Source: Parapedobacter sp964613725 (GTDB lineage: Bacteria; Bacteroidota; Bacteroidia; Sphingobacteriales; Sphingobacteriaceae). From it: 19,305 nt of DNA. The notes below the pieces were generated by a model. It was not told the origin of the DNA and ran no database searches. It was given only the letters and a program-made list of their open reading frames with translations. Location of the stretch: positions 1-19,305 of the forward strand of contig CAZTJY010000079.1 of assembly GCA_964613725.1 (NCBI GenBank), read 5' to 3'. The position numbers were made by a program, and so were the translations under genes. The first letter of the stretch is position 1. Each line of letters opens with the position of its first letter. Shown here in pieces: positions 1 through 7,944 of the stretch.

Positions 1-2
1 CC

Positions 3-611
3 GATCACTTTTTTGATTTCATCGCGTTTGAAGCGTGCTTCATGACCGGGATAGAAGTGCTTTACGAACTGAAGGATAAAACCGATTACATACTGGGATC
101 TTCAGCGGAAATGGTATCGCCCGGCTTCGTTCCTGTTTTTCCCGAATCGCTACCATTGCTTTATAAGCCGCAAGCCGATCTTGTAGGCTTTGCGCAGGAT
201 TATTTTGATTACTGGAATGGTCAGACCGGCGATTACCGCTCCGCGACCATCACAGTTGCAAAAACAGCCGAACTGCCCCAACTTGCGGCATGGGCAAAAC
301 AGCATGCGACGATGGAGGTGCCGACGGAACAGCTGTTGGAAATACAGCATTTCGACCGCTACCGCGACCATCGCTTATTTTTCGACTTCGAAGATTATTA
401 TCAACGAAAAGCACCGGGCACAGCAAGCCAACTGAATATGTTGTTGGAAAATATCGTGATTTATAAAGCGGCGACTCCTCGCTTTATTCCTGGTCAACTC
501 GGGTTTGAAATCAATCGCCACAGTGGACTGACGGCCTACATTCCGCAACCACAATTCCCTAACTTAAATGATAGATACGGTGTACTCAGTTGGTCTGCTG
601 CGGTCGAGTAA
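3..611 (+). CDS. Clostripain-family (C11) cysteine peptidase, 5'-truncated by window edge
   Basis: The reading frame is open from base 3 to the TAA at 609-611, so the annotation should not begin at the internal ATG at 42. The fragment is 202 residues. Its first residues include FEACF-M-TGIEVLYELKD, which matches the clostripain/C11 signature D/E-A-C-x-M-x-x-x-E followed by a helix; the Cys (codon 36-38) is the expected catalytic nucleophile. GSSAEMVSPGF follows, as in the family motif with small residues after the active site. The catalytic His and any signal peptide or lipobox would lie upstream, outside the window. C11 enzymes are clan CD peptidases that usually cut after Arg or Lys and in Bacteroidota are commonly exported. 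The next gene starts 22 bases downstream and may share the transcript. Family assignment is firm; substrate is unknown. Confidence 0.85.
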   Translation, partial: DHFFDFIAFEACFMTGIEVLYELKDKTDYILGSSAEMVSPGFVPVFPESLPLLYKPQADLVGFAQDYFDYWNGQTGDYRSATITVAKTAELPQLAAWAKQHATMEVPTEQLLEIQHFDRYRDHRLFFDFEDYYQRKAPGTASQLNMLLENIVIYKAATPRFIPGQLGFEINRHSGLTAYIPQPQFPNLNDRYGVLSWSAAVE

Positions 612-633
612 ATAATGCATAATATTAAACAAC

Positions 634-1068
634 ATGTTTTCAAGAATCCTAACTGAATATGTACATTCAATATCGAAAACACGGAAAGGATTACGAATAC
701 TGATTGTTGATAACCTGGTTATCCAACAATTGGCATTTCTTGAGATAACTAAACATTACCTTCCTGAGTCGATAGCTCACGCGGTGGACCGGGTTGAATT
801 GGAAGCACAACTTAAACTTAACAGGGAAAGCGAGTATGATCTGGTCATATTGGATGAATGGTTTCTCTTCGAGGAACCGAACGTATATTACATCAGCCGA
901 GTCCGACGTCGATTCCCCCGGGCGAAAATAGCGCTGTTTATCGATCGCGAAAATCTGTATCGCCTCCATTTTACGCGTCAGCTCAATGATATCGATACAA
1001 TCTTGGCAAAGTACTCAACCGTAGAGGCTATCGCCGAAAAACTTTACTTAATCTTTCAAGAAAGCTAG
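634..1068 (+). CDS. Stand-alone degenerate receiver-like (CheY-fold) protein
   Basis: This 144-residue protein has no output domain. After a short N-terminal segment, residues 21-143 read as a receiver fold: strand 1 ILIVDN (22-27), strand 3 LVILDEW with Asp74 where the phospho-acceptor belongs, and Lys126 in ILAKYS, exactly 52 residues after Asp74 as in CheY. The acidic pair at the end of strand 1 is reduced to Asp26-Asn27. The conserved Thr/Ser at the end of strand 4 is missing (ALFIDRE, 100-106). Phosphorylation is therefore possible but signalling through the usual Thr/Tyr switch would be altered. No kinase or DNA-binding partner lies next to it; the nearest gene is the peptidase 22 bases upstream. 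A truncated response regulator is an alternative, but the frame is intact and the fold looks complete. Function unknown. Confidence 0.7.
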   Translation: MFSRILTEYVHSISKTRKGLRILIVDNLVIQQLAFLEITKHYLPESIAHAVDRVELEAQLKLNRESEYDLVILDEWFLFEEPNVYYISRVRRRFPRAKIALFIDRENLYRLHFTRQLNDIDTILAKYSTVEAIAEKLYLIFQES

Positions 1069-1157
1069 GACACGATTGTAAATCACTAGTATGTAGTGTT
1101 TTATGCTTATTATAGCTATTTTTTTAATTAAAACTACTATTTCTATATACATTAAAG

Positions 1158-1165
1158 TATATTTG
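1158..1165 (+). promoter_or_regulatory. Candidate -7 element for the sulfur operon
   Basis: TATATTTG is a perfect match to the Bacteroidota -7 consensus TAnnTTTG. No TTG lies 17-23 bases upstream, so the -33 half is missing or weak, which could mean activator dependence. Transcription from here would give a leader of about 70 bases before the sulfite reductase start at 1245. This is a pattern match in an AT-rich region, not a mapped start. Confidence 0.4.
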
Positions 1166-1177
1166 CATCGTAAAGCG

Positions 1178-1203
1178 TGCGACCTACGGAATGTAGGGTC
1201 ACA
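1178..1203 (+). promoter_or_regulatory. Leader hairpin upstream of the sulfur operon
   Basis: Arms 1181-1187 (GACCTAC) and 1193-1200 (GTAGGGTC) pair completely apart from one bulged G, enclosing the loop GGAAT. The stem can be extended by two pairs (1178-1179 with 1202-1203) across one mismatch. It sits between the candidate promoter and the start codon in otherwise AT-rich DNA. I could not match it to a known riboswitch; a regulatory leader structure or an operator dyad are both possible. Confidence 0.4.
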
Positions 1204-1244
1204 ATGGAAAATAGGTGTCAAATTTAATTAGCTAAATAACATCC

Positions 1245-3353
1245 ATGCAAAGTTTCAGGACCGAACTGGAGAACCCGGTCGTAGAAAAGGAGATAATAGA
1301 ACTAGAACGCAAGATAAGGGCGTTCCGGGAGGGGGCATTGCCGGAAGAGAAATTCAAAAGCTTACGGTTAGCCCGCGGCATCTATGGGCAACGGCAACCT
1401 GGCGTCCAAATGGTGCGGATCAAATTGCCGTTTGGTAAAGTTACGTTTAAACAGTTGTTGCGTATATCGGATATCTCCGACGAGTATGCCATCCGTAACC
1501 TGCACTTCACCACACGGCAAGATATCCAGATCCACTTTGTGAGCCTGGATCGCACGCCCGAACTGTGGGCAAAGCTGGCCGCAGATGACGTGACAATACG
1601 CGAGGCATGCGGGAACACGGTGCGTAACGTCACGGCATCGCCCGAAGCAGGTATTGACCCCAACGAACCCTTCGACGTGTCGCCTTACGCCCACGCTACA
1701 TTCTCGTATTTCCTTCGCAATCCGATCTGTCAGGAGCTCGGCCGGAAGTTCAAATTCGGCTTTTCGTCCAGTTCCAGGGATACTGCTTTCGCTTTCGGGC
1801 AAGACCTCGGGTTTATCCCTCGAGTGCGGACAGTGAACGGCAAAGAGGAGCGGGGATTCCGTGTTGTGTTGGGAGGGGGGTTGGGAGCCCAGCCCATGGT
1901 AGGGCATGTGGTGCACGAGTTCCTTCCTGAAGACCAGCTGATACCGTATTCTGAAAGTGTATTGCGAACATTCGACAGGTACGGTGAGCGGAATAACCGG
2001 AACAAGGCAAGGTTTAAATACCTTATCCAGAAACTGGGTCTCGAAGCCGTGAAACAACTAATCGAGGAAGAACAGATCGCCAGCAAAGTAAAGACATATA
2101 CCATTGACCGGAATGCGGTACCGCAACCCGAGCCCCCAAACCCGGTTCCTGCCGAAGTGGCTCCGGTGGTCGACAGCATGGCGTATGAAATATGGCGGAA
2201 AACCAACGTTTGGCAACAAAAGCAACCTGGCTTCTATGCAATAAATATCAAAGTCCCTACCGGCGACATGCCGACCGAGAAAGCGCGGGTATTGCTCGCC
2301 GGCATCCGGGGCCATGTGGCGGACGAGTTGCGTATAACACAAAACCAGGGATTGTTATTGAAATTCGCGCGGGAGGAGTCGCTCCCCCACATCTATAACA
2401 CATTGCTTGAAATCGGTTTTGCGAAACCGGGGTTCGACAGCGTTGCTGACGTGACGACCTGTCCGGGTACAGACACGTGTAACTTGGGTATTTCAAACAG
2501 CACCGAAATGGCGCGGGTATTGGAGTCGTTGATTTATGAAGAATACGAGGAACTTGTTTACGACAAGGATCTAAAAATCAAAATCAGCGGCTGTATGAAT
2601 TCGTGCGGACAGCACGGTATCGCCAATATCGGGTTGCACGGCAGTTCGCTGAAAGCCAATGGTAAGGTAGTGCCTGCCGCGCAGATCATGCTAGGCGGTG
2701 GTGTATTGGGCGATGGTAATGGCCGCGTAGCGGAACGGGTGATCAAGGTTCCCTCCAAGCGGGTTGACCAAGCGGTACGCTTGTTGCTGGATGACTATGC
2801 AGCAAACGGCCTGCCATCGGAGTATTTCCATGATTATTTCGAGCGCCAAACAAAGGATTACTTTTACCGCATGCTGAAGCCACTAGCCGATCTCACCACG
2901 TTAGTGGAAGAAGAATACGTTGACTGGGGCCACCAGGAGACCTACCAGCAGGCGATTGGCGTAGGTGAGTGCGCAGGCGTGGTCGTCGACTTGGTCTCCG
3001 TGTTGCTCTTCGAAGCAGAAGAGAAGCTCGATTGGGCGAACGAAAGCTACCGTAATGGGGCGTTCGCCGATGCGATTTACCATACCTATGCCATGTATAT
3101 CAGTGCGGCTAAAGCGTTGTTGTTGGAAAAGGGCATCCATAGTAGCACCCAAATAGCCATCATCAACGATTTTGAGAAAAATTTTGTAGCATCCGGTGAT
3201 GTGATCGTCGCGAATGGTTTTGCCAATCAAGTGCTCGAAATCAATAAGCAAGAACCTTCGGAGGCTTTTGCGCGGCAATACCTGGCGAAGGCAATCGACT
3301 TCCACGAAGCGAATATTGCTAAGCGATCCGTGGTCGAGGCCGCGAACGGCTGA
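1245..3353 (+). CDS. Sulfite reductase hemoprotein with C-terminal HEPN-like domain
   Basis: A 702-residue siroheme/4Fe-4S reductase of the nitrite/sulfite reductase family; in this operon it should reduce sulfite to sulfide with six electrons. Two ferredoxin-like half domains and two catalytic halves are visible. Siroheme-binding residues are Arg91 (FTTRQ), Arg127 (TVRNVTASP), and Lys168 and Lys170 (RKFKFG). The cluster ligands are Cys406 and Cys412 (CPGTDTC), Cys450 and Cys454 (GCMNSC). Ordinary ferredoxin-type enzymes are about 550-600 residues. The extra C-terminal part (about 575-695) is helical and matches the HEPN pattern, with YRNGAFADAIYHTYAMY followed by SAAKALL at 602-627. The HEPN ribonuclease motif Rx4-6H is not evident. 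No flavoprotein partner is encoded nearby, so electrons probably come from ferredoxin. Nitrite reduction is the alternative activity, but the cysteine-pathway neighbours favour sulfite. The first ATG after the leader is used; it fits the family's N terminus. Confidence 0.9.
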   Translation: MQSFRTELENPVVEKEIIELERKIRAFREGALPEEKFKSLRLARGIYGQRQPGVQMVRIKLPFGKVTFKQLLRISDISDEYAIRNLHFTTRQDIQIHFVSLDRTPELWAKLAADDVTIREACGNTVRNVTASPEAGIDPNEPFDVSPYAHATFSYFLRNPICQELGRKFKFGFSSSSRDTAFAFGQDLGFIPRVRTVNGKEERGFRVVLGGGLGAQPMVGHVVHEFLPEDQLIPYSESVLRTFDRYGERNNRNKARFKYLIQKLGLEAVKQLIEEEQIASKVKTYTIDRNAVPQPEPPNPVPAEVAPVVDSMAYEIWRKTNVWQQKQPGFYAINIKVPTGDMPTEKARVLLAGIRGHVADELRITQNQGLLLKFAREESLPHIYNTLLEIGFAKPGFDSVADVTTCPGTDTCNLGISNSTEMARVLESLIYEEYEELVYDKDLKIKISGCMNSCGQHGIANIGLHGSSLKANGKVVPAAQIMLGGGVLGDGNGRVAERVIKVPSKRVDQAVRLLLDDYAANGLPSEYFHDYFERQTKDYFYRMLKPLADLTTLVEEEYVDWGHQETYQQAIGVGECAGVVVDLVSVLLFEAEEKLDWANESYRNGAFADAIYHTYAMYISAAKALLLEKGIHSSTQIAIINDFEKNFVASGDVIVANGFANQVLEINKQEPSEAFARQYLAKAIDFHEANIAKRSVVEAANG

Positions 3354-3393
3354 CCCGGCCTTTCCCGATGAATGAAGTAAACAAAACAACGAA

Positions 3394-4158
3394 ATGAACA
3401 GACATCCCAAAATAACACTGGTAGGAGCAGGCCCCGGCGATACTGACCTCATCAGCTTGAAAGGGTTGAAAATGCTGGCGACAGCGGACGTGGTTCTGTA
3501 CGACGCCTTGGTGAATGAAGAGTTGCTCGATTATGCCCCGAAGCACGCGCTATGCATCTTTGTAGGCAAACGGGCAAACCACCATACATTCAGCCAGTTG
3601 GAAATAAACCAGATGATGGTAGAGCTTGCCAAAACGAATGGACATGTTGTTCGCCTGAAAGGCGGCGACCCTTTTGTGTTTGGAAGAGGGGGCGAAGAGC
3701 TGGATTATGCGGCTGAAAACGACATCCCGACAGCGGTGGTACCCGGTATCTCCAGTGCCATTGCACTAGCGGGATTGCAAGGGGTTCCCTTAACCTATCG
3801 CGGTATAAGCGAAAGCTTTTGGGTAATTACCGGAGCAACCACTGCGGGGTCGATTTCAAAAGACATCCATGCTGCAGCTCATACCGATGCAACGGTGGTG
3901 GTGCTCATGGGGTTGAATAAGTTGTCGGAGATCGCCCGTATATACCAAGAAGCCGGACGTGGAACGCTGCCGGTAGCAGTGATCCAGAATGGGTCGTTGC
4001 CGGATGAGAAAACGGCGTTGGGTACCATGGATAACATCGTAGATGAGGCGAAGACGCAACGGATCGGCGCCCCAGCGGTAATCATCATCGGCGAAGTGGT
4101 AGCCAAACATCAGCATTATGGGGTGAAACGGGGCCGGGAGGAAGCGATTGCTGTATGA
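3394..4158 (+). CDS. cobA: Uroporphyrinogen-III C-methyltransferase (SUMT)
   Basis: This cytosolic enzyme transfers two methyl groups from S-adenosylmethionine to uroporphyrinogen III, giving precorrin-2, the first step toward siroheme. The 254-residue length is that of a single-domain SUMT. Motifs seen: GAGPGD (11-16) and VVPGISSA (115-122) of the SAM site, and LKGGDPFVFGRGGEE (88-102), the family signature. The usual PLTHRG motif reads PLTYRG (132-137), a conservative departure. It starts 40 bases after the sulfite reductase gene with an A-rich leader and overlaps the next gene by ATGA (4155-4158), implying translational coupling to the enzyme that uses its product. In this context it supplies siroheme to the preceding reductase rather than cobalamin synthesis. 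Confidence 0.95.
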   Translation: MNRHPKITLVGAGPGDTDLISLKGLKMLATADVVLYDALVNEELLDYAPKHALCIFVGKRANHHTFSQLEINQMMVELAKTNGHVVRLKGGDPFVFGRGGEELDYAAENDIPTAVVPGISSAIALAGLQGVPLTYRGISESFWVITGATTAGSISKDIHAAAHTDATVVVLMGLNKLSEIARIYQEAGRGTLPVAVIQNGSLPDEKTALGTMDNIVDEAKTQRIGAPAVIIIGEVVAKHQHYGVKRGREEAIAV

Positions 4159-4754
4159 GCGAACAAGTAAGCAACCAATTGTTCCCCGTGTTTTTGCAGT
4201 TGAACCAACTGCGTACCCTGCTCGTGGGTGGAGGGAATGTGGCGTTAGAAAAGCTTACTGCCTTGCTTGGCAACAGTCCGCAAGCGAAGGTTAAGGTCGT
4301 CGCGAAAGAAATCAGTGCGGCGGTGCGGGATTTTATACACGGCTATCCGTCCGTAAGCCTGCACGAACGGGCCTTCGATGACGCGGACCTGGATGGGGTA
4401 GATATAGTCGTTGTTGCGGCAGATAATGCCTATTTAAACGAACACATTCGTAACGAGAGCCGTAGACGGCATATCTTGATAAACGTGGCCGACAAACCGG
4501 ATTTATGCGATTTTTACCTCGGTTCTGTTGTGAGAAAAGGGAACCTGAAAATCGGCATATCCACGAACGGGAAGTCACCCACCATCGCGAAGCGAATCAA
4601 GGAATTATTGAACGACGCACTCCCCGAGGAAATCGACGAGACGTTAACTTATATGAGCCGACTGCGGGATTTGCTAAAAGGTGATTTTACCGATAAGGTG
4701 AGGACACTAAATGCTCATACCGTATCTTTGCTCGCGTCAAAGGAGAAAAAATGA
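4155..4754 (+). CDS. Precorrin-2 dehydrogenase / sirohydrochlorin ferrochelatase (Met8/CysG-N type)
   Basis: A 199-residue protein that finishes siroheme: NAD-dependent oxidation of precorrin-2 to sirohydrochlorin, then iron insertion. The N-terminal Rossmann segment has TLLVGGGNVALEK (21-33), where this family binds NAD. VVVAADN (85-91) and NVADKPDLCDF (110-120) match the conserved NVxDxPxxCxF region, and GISTNGKSP (134-142) is the family's third signature. The C-terminal helical part (145-199) is short, as in single-domain Met8-like enzymes; the methyltransferase half of CysG is the separate upstream gene. Its start overlaps cobA by four bases and its stop overlaps cysH by four bases, so three genes are tightly coupled. 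Whether it does both reactions or only the dehydrogenation cannot be read from sequence alone. Confidence 0.92.
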   Translation: MSEQVSNQLFPVFLQLNQLRTLLVGGGNVALEKLTALLGNSPQAKVKVVAKEISAAVRDFIHGYPSVSLHERAFDDADLDGVDIVVVAADNAYLNEHIRNESRRRHILINVADKPDLCDFYLGSVVRKGNLKIGISTNGKSPTIAKRIKELLNDALPEEIDETLTYMSRLRDLLKGDFTDKVRTLNAHTVSLLASKEKK

Positions 4755-5452
4755 ATGCATTGACATCTGAAATTACCGCGCTTGTAGACGGCAAGGCCAT
4801 CCCGGATGCGTTGGCTTTACTGGCCGACCGCTTTCCGGGGCGCGTGGTTTTTTCCACAAGTTTCGGCGTTGAAGACCAGGCCATCACACATATCATCTTC
4901 AACAACAACTTGCCAATACGGGTTTTTACGCTTGAAACAGGGAGGCTGTTCCGCGAAACGTACTATGTATGGAATCGTACAGTAGAGGCCTACGGGAAAA
5001 AAATAGAAGCTTATTTTCCGGATACACAAGCCGTTGAGAAATTGGTTAGCGAAAAGGGGCCGGCAAGCTTTTACGAGTCGGTGGAAAACAGGAAAGAATG
5101 TTGCCGCATCCGTAAAATAGAGCCCCTTCACCGTGCTTTGGATGGGGCGGACTGCTGGATAACCGGCATTAGGGCCGCTCAATCCGATAACCGCCAGGGT
5201 ATGGCACAGGTTGAATGGGATGGAAGCAACGATTTGGTCAAGTTCCACCCAATCTACCACTGGTCACAGGAAGATGTTTGGAACTTCGTAAAACAACATC
5301 ACATACCGTACAACCCCCTGCACGACAAAGGATTCCCCAGTATAGGCTGTGCGCCCTGCACACGGGCAGTGGGAGAGGGGGAGGACTTCCGCGCGGGCCG
5401 CTGGTGGTGGGAAGACCAAAGCAAGAAAGAATGTGGACTGCACGCGACGTAA
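4751..5452 (+). CDS. cysH: Adenylyl-sulfate (APS) reductase, 4Fe-4S assimilatory type
   Basis: This enzyme reduces activated sulfate to sulfite using thioredoxin or glutathione. The 233-residue protein carries a modified PP-loop SFGVED (37-42) and LETGRLF (61-67). It has the four cluster cysteines that mark APS-specific enzymes: Cys117-Cys118 (KECCRIRK) and Cys200/Cys203 (GCAPCTR). The catalytic cysteine is Cys228 in KKECGLH near the C terminus. PAPS reductases of the E. coli type lack the two cysteine pairs, so the substrate here is most likely APS, which agrees with the absence of an APS kinase in the operon. Start and stop context: it overlaps the upstream gene by ATGA and is followed after 41 bases by cysD. 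Confidence 0.95.
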   Translation: MNALTSEITALVDGKAIPDALALLADRFPGRVVFSTSFGVEDQAITHIIFNNNLPIRVFTLETGRLFRETYYVWNRTVEAYGKKIEAYFPDTQAVEKLVSEKGPASFYESVENRKECCRIRKIEPLHRALDGADCWITGIRAAQSDNRQGMAQVEWDGSNDLVKFHPIYHWSQEDVWNFVKQHHIPYNPLHDKGFPSIGCAPCTRAVGEGEDFRAGRWWWEDQSKKECGLHAT

Positions 5453-5493
5453 TGATTTAGCTAAAAACAATAAAAATAAAGCAGATAACAAAC

Positions 5494-6384
5494 ATGGATT
5501 ATTTGGACCATTTGGAGGCTGAGGCCATATATATTTTGCGGGAAGTGGCGGGGCAATTTGAGAAACCGGCACTGTTGTTTTCAGGCGGTAAGGACTCGAT
5601 TACCTTGGTACACTTGGCGAAAAAGGCCTTCAGACCTGGAAGATTCCCTTTTCCATTGGTGCATATCGACACCGGCCATAACTTTCCGGAAACTATAGCC
5701 TTCCGCGATACATTGATTGCCGAGCTACAGGAGGACTTGATAATCGGGTACGTGCAAGACAGTATAGATGCAGGCAAGGTGGTTGAACAAAAAGGGAAGA
5801 ATGCAAGCCGCAACCCATTGCAAACCACCACGCTATTGGACACTATTTCGATGAATGGCTTCGATGCTTGCATCGGTGGGGCGCGCCGCGACGAAGAAAA
5901 GGCGCGGGCGAAGGAGCGCATCTTTTCCGTGCGGGATGAATTCGGACAATGGGACCCTAAACGGCAACGCCCCGAATTATGGAACATTTATAATGGACGC
6001 ATTCACAAGGGAGAAAATGTACGTGTTTTTCCGATTAGTAACTGGACCGAACTTGATGTGTGGAATTATATCCGTAGGGAAAACATCGACTTGCCTTCAA
6101 TTTATTTCTCCCACGAACGGGATGTGATTACGCGAAACGGTCAACTGATGGCGGCTACGGAATTCCTGAACATCGATCATGAGGACGTCGTGGAGCGCCG
6201 CAAGGTGCGGTTCCGGACGGTAGGTGACATGACCTGTACGGCTGCTGTTCCATCCGAAGCTTACCATATCGACGATATAATAGAAGAAATACAACTGTCT
6301 AATATCAGCGAGCGTGGGGCAAGGATGGACGATAAGGTTTCGGAAGCGGCAATGGAAGATCGTAAAAAGGGGGGCTATTTTTAA
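5494..6384 (+). CDS. cysD: Sulfate adenylyltransferase subunit 2 (ATP sulfurylase, catalytic)
   Basis: CysD makes adenosine 5'-phosphosulfate from ATP and sulfate, with GTP hydrolysis by CysN driving the reaction. The 296-residue length is normal for the family (about 300). The N-terminal ATP-PP loop is LLFSGGKDS (27-35), followed by HIDTGHNFPE, and the protein ends in the typical KKGGYF tail. The A-rich leader before the start lacks a strong Shine-Dalgarno sequence, as is usual in Bacteroidota. It lies between cysH and cysN with gaps of 41 and 56 bases, fitting one transcript. Confidence 0.97.
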   Translation: MDYLDHLEAEAIYILREVAGQFEKPALLFSGGKDSITLVHLAKKAFRPGRFPFPLVHIDTGHNFPETIAFRDTLIAELQEDLIIGYVQDSIDAGKVVEQKGKNASRNPLQTTTLLDTISMNGFDACIGGARRDEEKARAKERIFSVRDEFGQWDPKRQRPELWNIYNGRIHKGENVRVFPISNWTELDVWNYIRRENIDLPSIYFSHERDVITRNGQLMAATEFLNIDHEDVVERRKVRFRTVGDMTCTAAVPSEAYHIDDIIEEIQLSNISERGARMDDKVSEAAMEDRKKGGYF

Positions 6385-6440
6385 TTAGGCGACAGCGGGA
6401 ATAGCATTAAATTCAACTAACAAAAAACAAAATATCCACA

Positions 6441-7697
6441 ATGGATCTATTGAAGTTCATAACGGCAGGCAGTGTAGACGACGGTAAAAGCACCTTGATT
6501 GGCAGATTGTTGTACGATACCGACTCGATATTAGACGACCAACTGGAAGCTATCCAGCGGGCCAATCGGAAAAACGACGACGGTACGTTGGACCTCGCCA
6601 TCTTAACCGATGGCTTGAAAGCGGAACGCGAGCAAGGCATCACGATAGATGTGGCTTATAAGTATTTCCATACCGATAAACGCAAGTTTATTATTGCTGA
6701 TACACCGGGTCACATCCAATACACCCGAAATATGGTCACCGGTGCCTCAAATGCCGACCTGGCCATTATCTTGATCGATGCACGCAAAGGGGTGGTGGAA
6801 CAGACCATGCGGCATTCTTTCTTGGTGTCATTGTTGGCCATTCCGAATATCTTGGTTTGTATCAACAAGATGGATATGGTCGATTACGACAAGGCGGTAT
6901 TTGACAAAATCAAGGCGGATTACGAACGGCTAACGGAAAACATGCACGCCACACAGGTAGATTATATTCCCGTCAGTGCTTTGAAAGGCGACAATATTAC
7001 CGCTTGGTCATCAAATATACCTTGGTATAATGGGAAGCCGTTGTTGGAGTTTCTCGAAACCGTCGAAGTAAGCCAGCGACAGGAAGCGCCACAGGCTCGT
7101 TTCCCCGTTCAGTGGGTTATCCGTCCACAGACGGCCGAACTGCCGGATTATCGGGGCTATGCCGGTCGTGTCGTAAGCGGTACTTTTGCGGTAGGTGACC
7201 GAGTCGTGGCGCTCCCTTCGGGATTCAAAAGCACTGTCAAAGGCATCGAATTGGCGTGCGAGCACCGCTTAACCGCCGAAAGCGGGGCATCGGTAATCCT
7301 CCATTTAGCTGATGACATCGATATCAGTCGGGGAGACATGTTGGTGAAAGCCGATGAACAGCCAGTGATGTCCCGAAAATTCGAGTCTGATATATGTTGG
7401 ATGGACACCAGGCCGTTGGATGCAAGTCAGACTTATATGCTGCAACAACACGGGAAAACAACCAAGGTGAAAATCGAGGATATCGTCTATCGTGTCGATA
7501 TCGAAACGCTCGAGAAATCCCCAAGCGATAGTTTCGCGTTGAATGACATTGGTAAAATTCGCTTCAAGAGTGCCGAACCGCTTGCGTTCGACAGTTATGC
7601 CGACAACAAAGCAAACGGCGGTGCCATTCTAATCGATGCGCGAAATAACCTGACGGTGGCCGCATTGATGATCAGCCAACCGGTTGATGATTTCTGA
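6441..7697 (+). CDS. cysN: Sulfate adenylyltransferase subunit 1 (GTPase)
   Basis: The regulatory GTPase subunit of ATP sulfurylase, related to EF-Tu/EF-1alpha. GTPase motifs are intact: G1 GSVDDGKS (10-17), G2 in EQGITIDVAY (64-73), G3 DTPGH (87-91) and G4 NKMD (142-145). Beta-barrel domains II and III fill the rest. At 418 residues it is shorter than the E. coli protein (about 475) and carries no fused APS kinase (CysC), again consistent with direct APS reduction by the upstream CysH. It is the last gene of the operon; a hairpin region starts within 30 bases of its stop. Confidence 0.97.
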   Translation: MDLLKFITAGSVDDGKSTLIGRLLYDTDSILDDQLEAIQRANRKNDDGTLDLAILTDGLKAEREQGITIDVAYKYFHTDKRKFIIADTPGHIQYTRNMVTGASNADLAIILIDARKGVVEQTMRHSFLVSLLAIPNILVCINKMDMVDYDKAVFDKIKADYERLTENMHATQVDYIPVSALKGDNITAWSSNIPWYNGKPLLEFLETVEVSQRQEAPQARFPVQWVIRPQTAELPDYRGYAGRVVSGTFAVGDRVVALPSGFKSTVKGIELACEHRLTAESGASVILHLADDIDISRGDMLVKADEQPVMSRKFESDICWMDTRPLDASQTYMLQQHGKTTKVKIEDIVYRVDIETLEKSPSDSFALNDIGKIRFKSAEPLAFDSYADNKANGGAILIDARNNLTVAALMISQPVDDF

Positions 7698-7727
7698 CCG
7701 CTGACCGCAGCTGTGGCGGTTAAATGC

Positions 7728-7773
7728 TTAAGCCTGTGAATCCACTTTTTAAAGCAGCGATTCACAGGCTTAA
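7728..7773 (+). terminator. Perfect 15-bp inverted repeat after the sulfur operon
   Basis: Arms 7728-7742 (TTAAGCCTGTGAATC) and 7759-7773 are exact reverse complements with a 16-base loop. A smaller hairpin (ACCGC/GCGGT, about 7707-7722) lies just before it. There is no uninterrupted T-run right after the stem, so it is not a textbook intrinsic terminator; transcript-end or mRNA-stabilising structure is the likeliest role given its place downstream of cysN and ahead of an independent gene. Confidence 0.6.
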
Positions 7774-7944
7774 CTTTGTAAAGTTGCTAAATGTATCAAG
7801 CCCAATCCATAACCGAGCCTTATATTTGTAATCGAGCCTGCATTTATATATAATTGACGTTATGTTAAATAGTAATCATTGAACTCCCCCTTGTCTGTAT
7901 GAACATACGACGACCAAACACTTTTTCAAATACTATTACGCGCA

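Noticed and set aside
1171..1244. Possible SAM-II type riboswitch before the sulfur operon, because of GCTAAA near the start codon.
   Set aside because: The required pseudoknot layout is absent: no hairpin loop with the conserved GATTT-like segment pairs with bases just before GCTAAA. The hairpin present has a different loop and spacing.
1368..2057. Long antisense reading frames over the sulfite reductase gene.
   Set aside because: Their translations have no recognisable family motifs, while the + strand frame carries all siroheme and cluster residues; they are shadows of the real gene.
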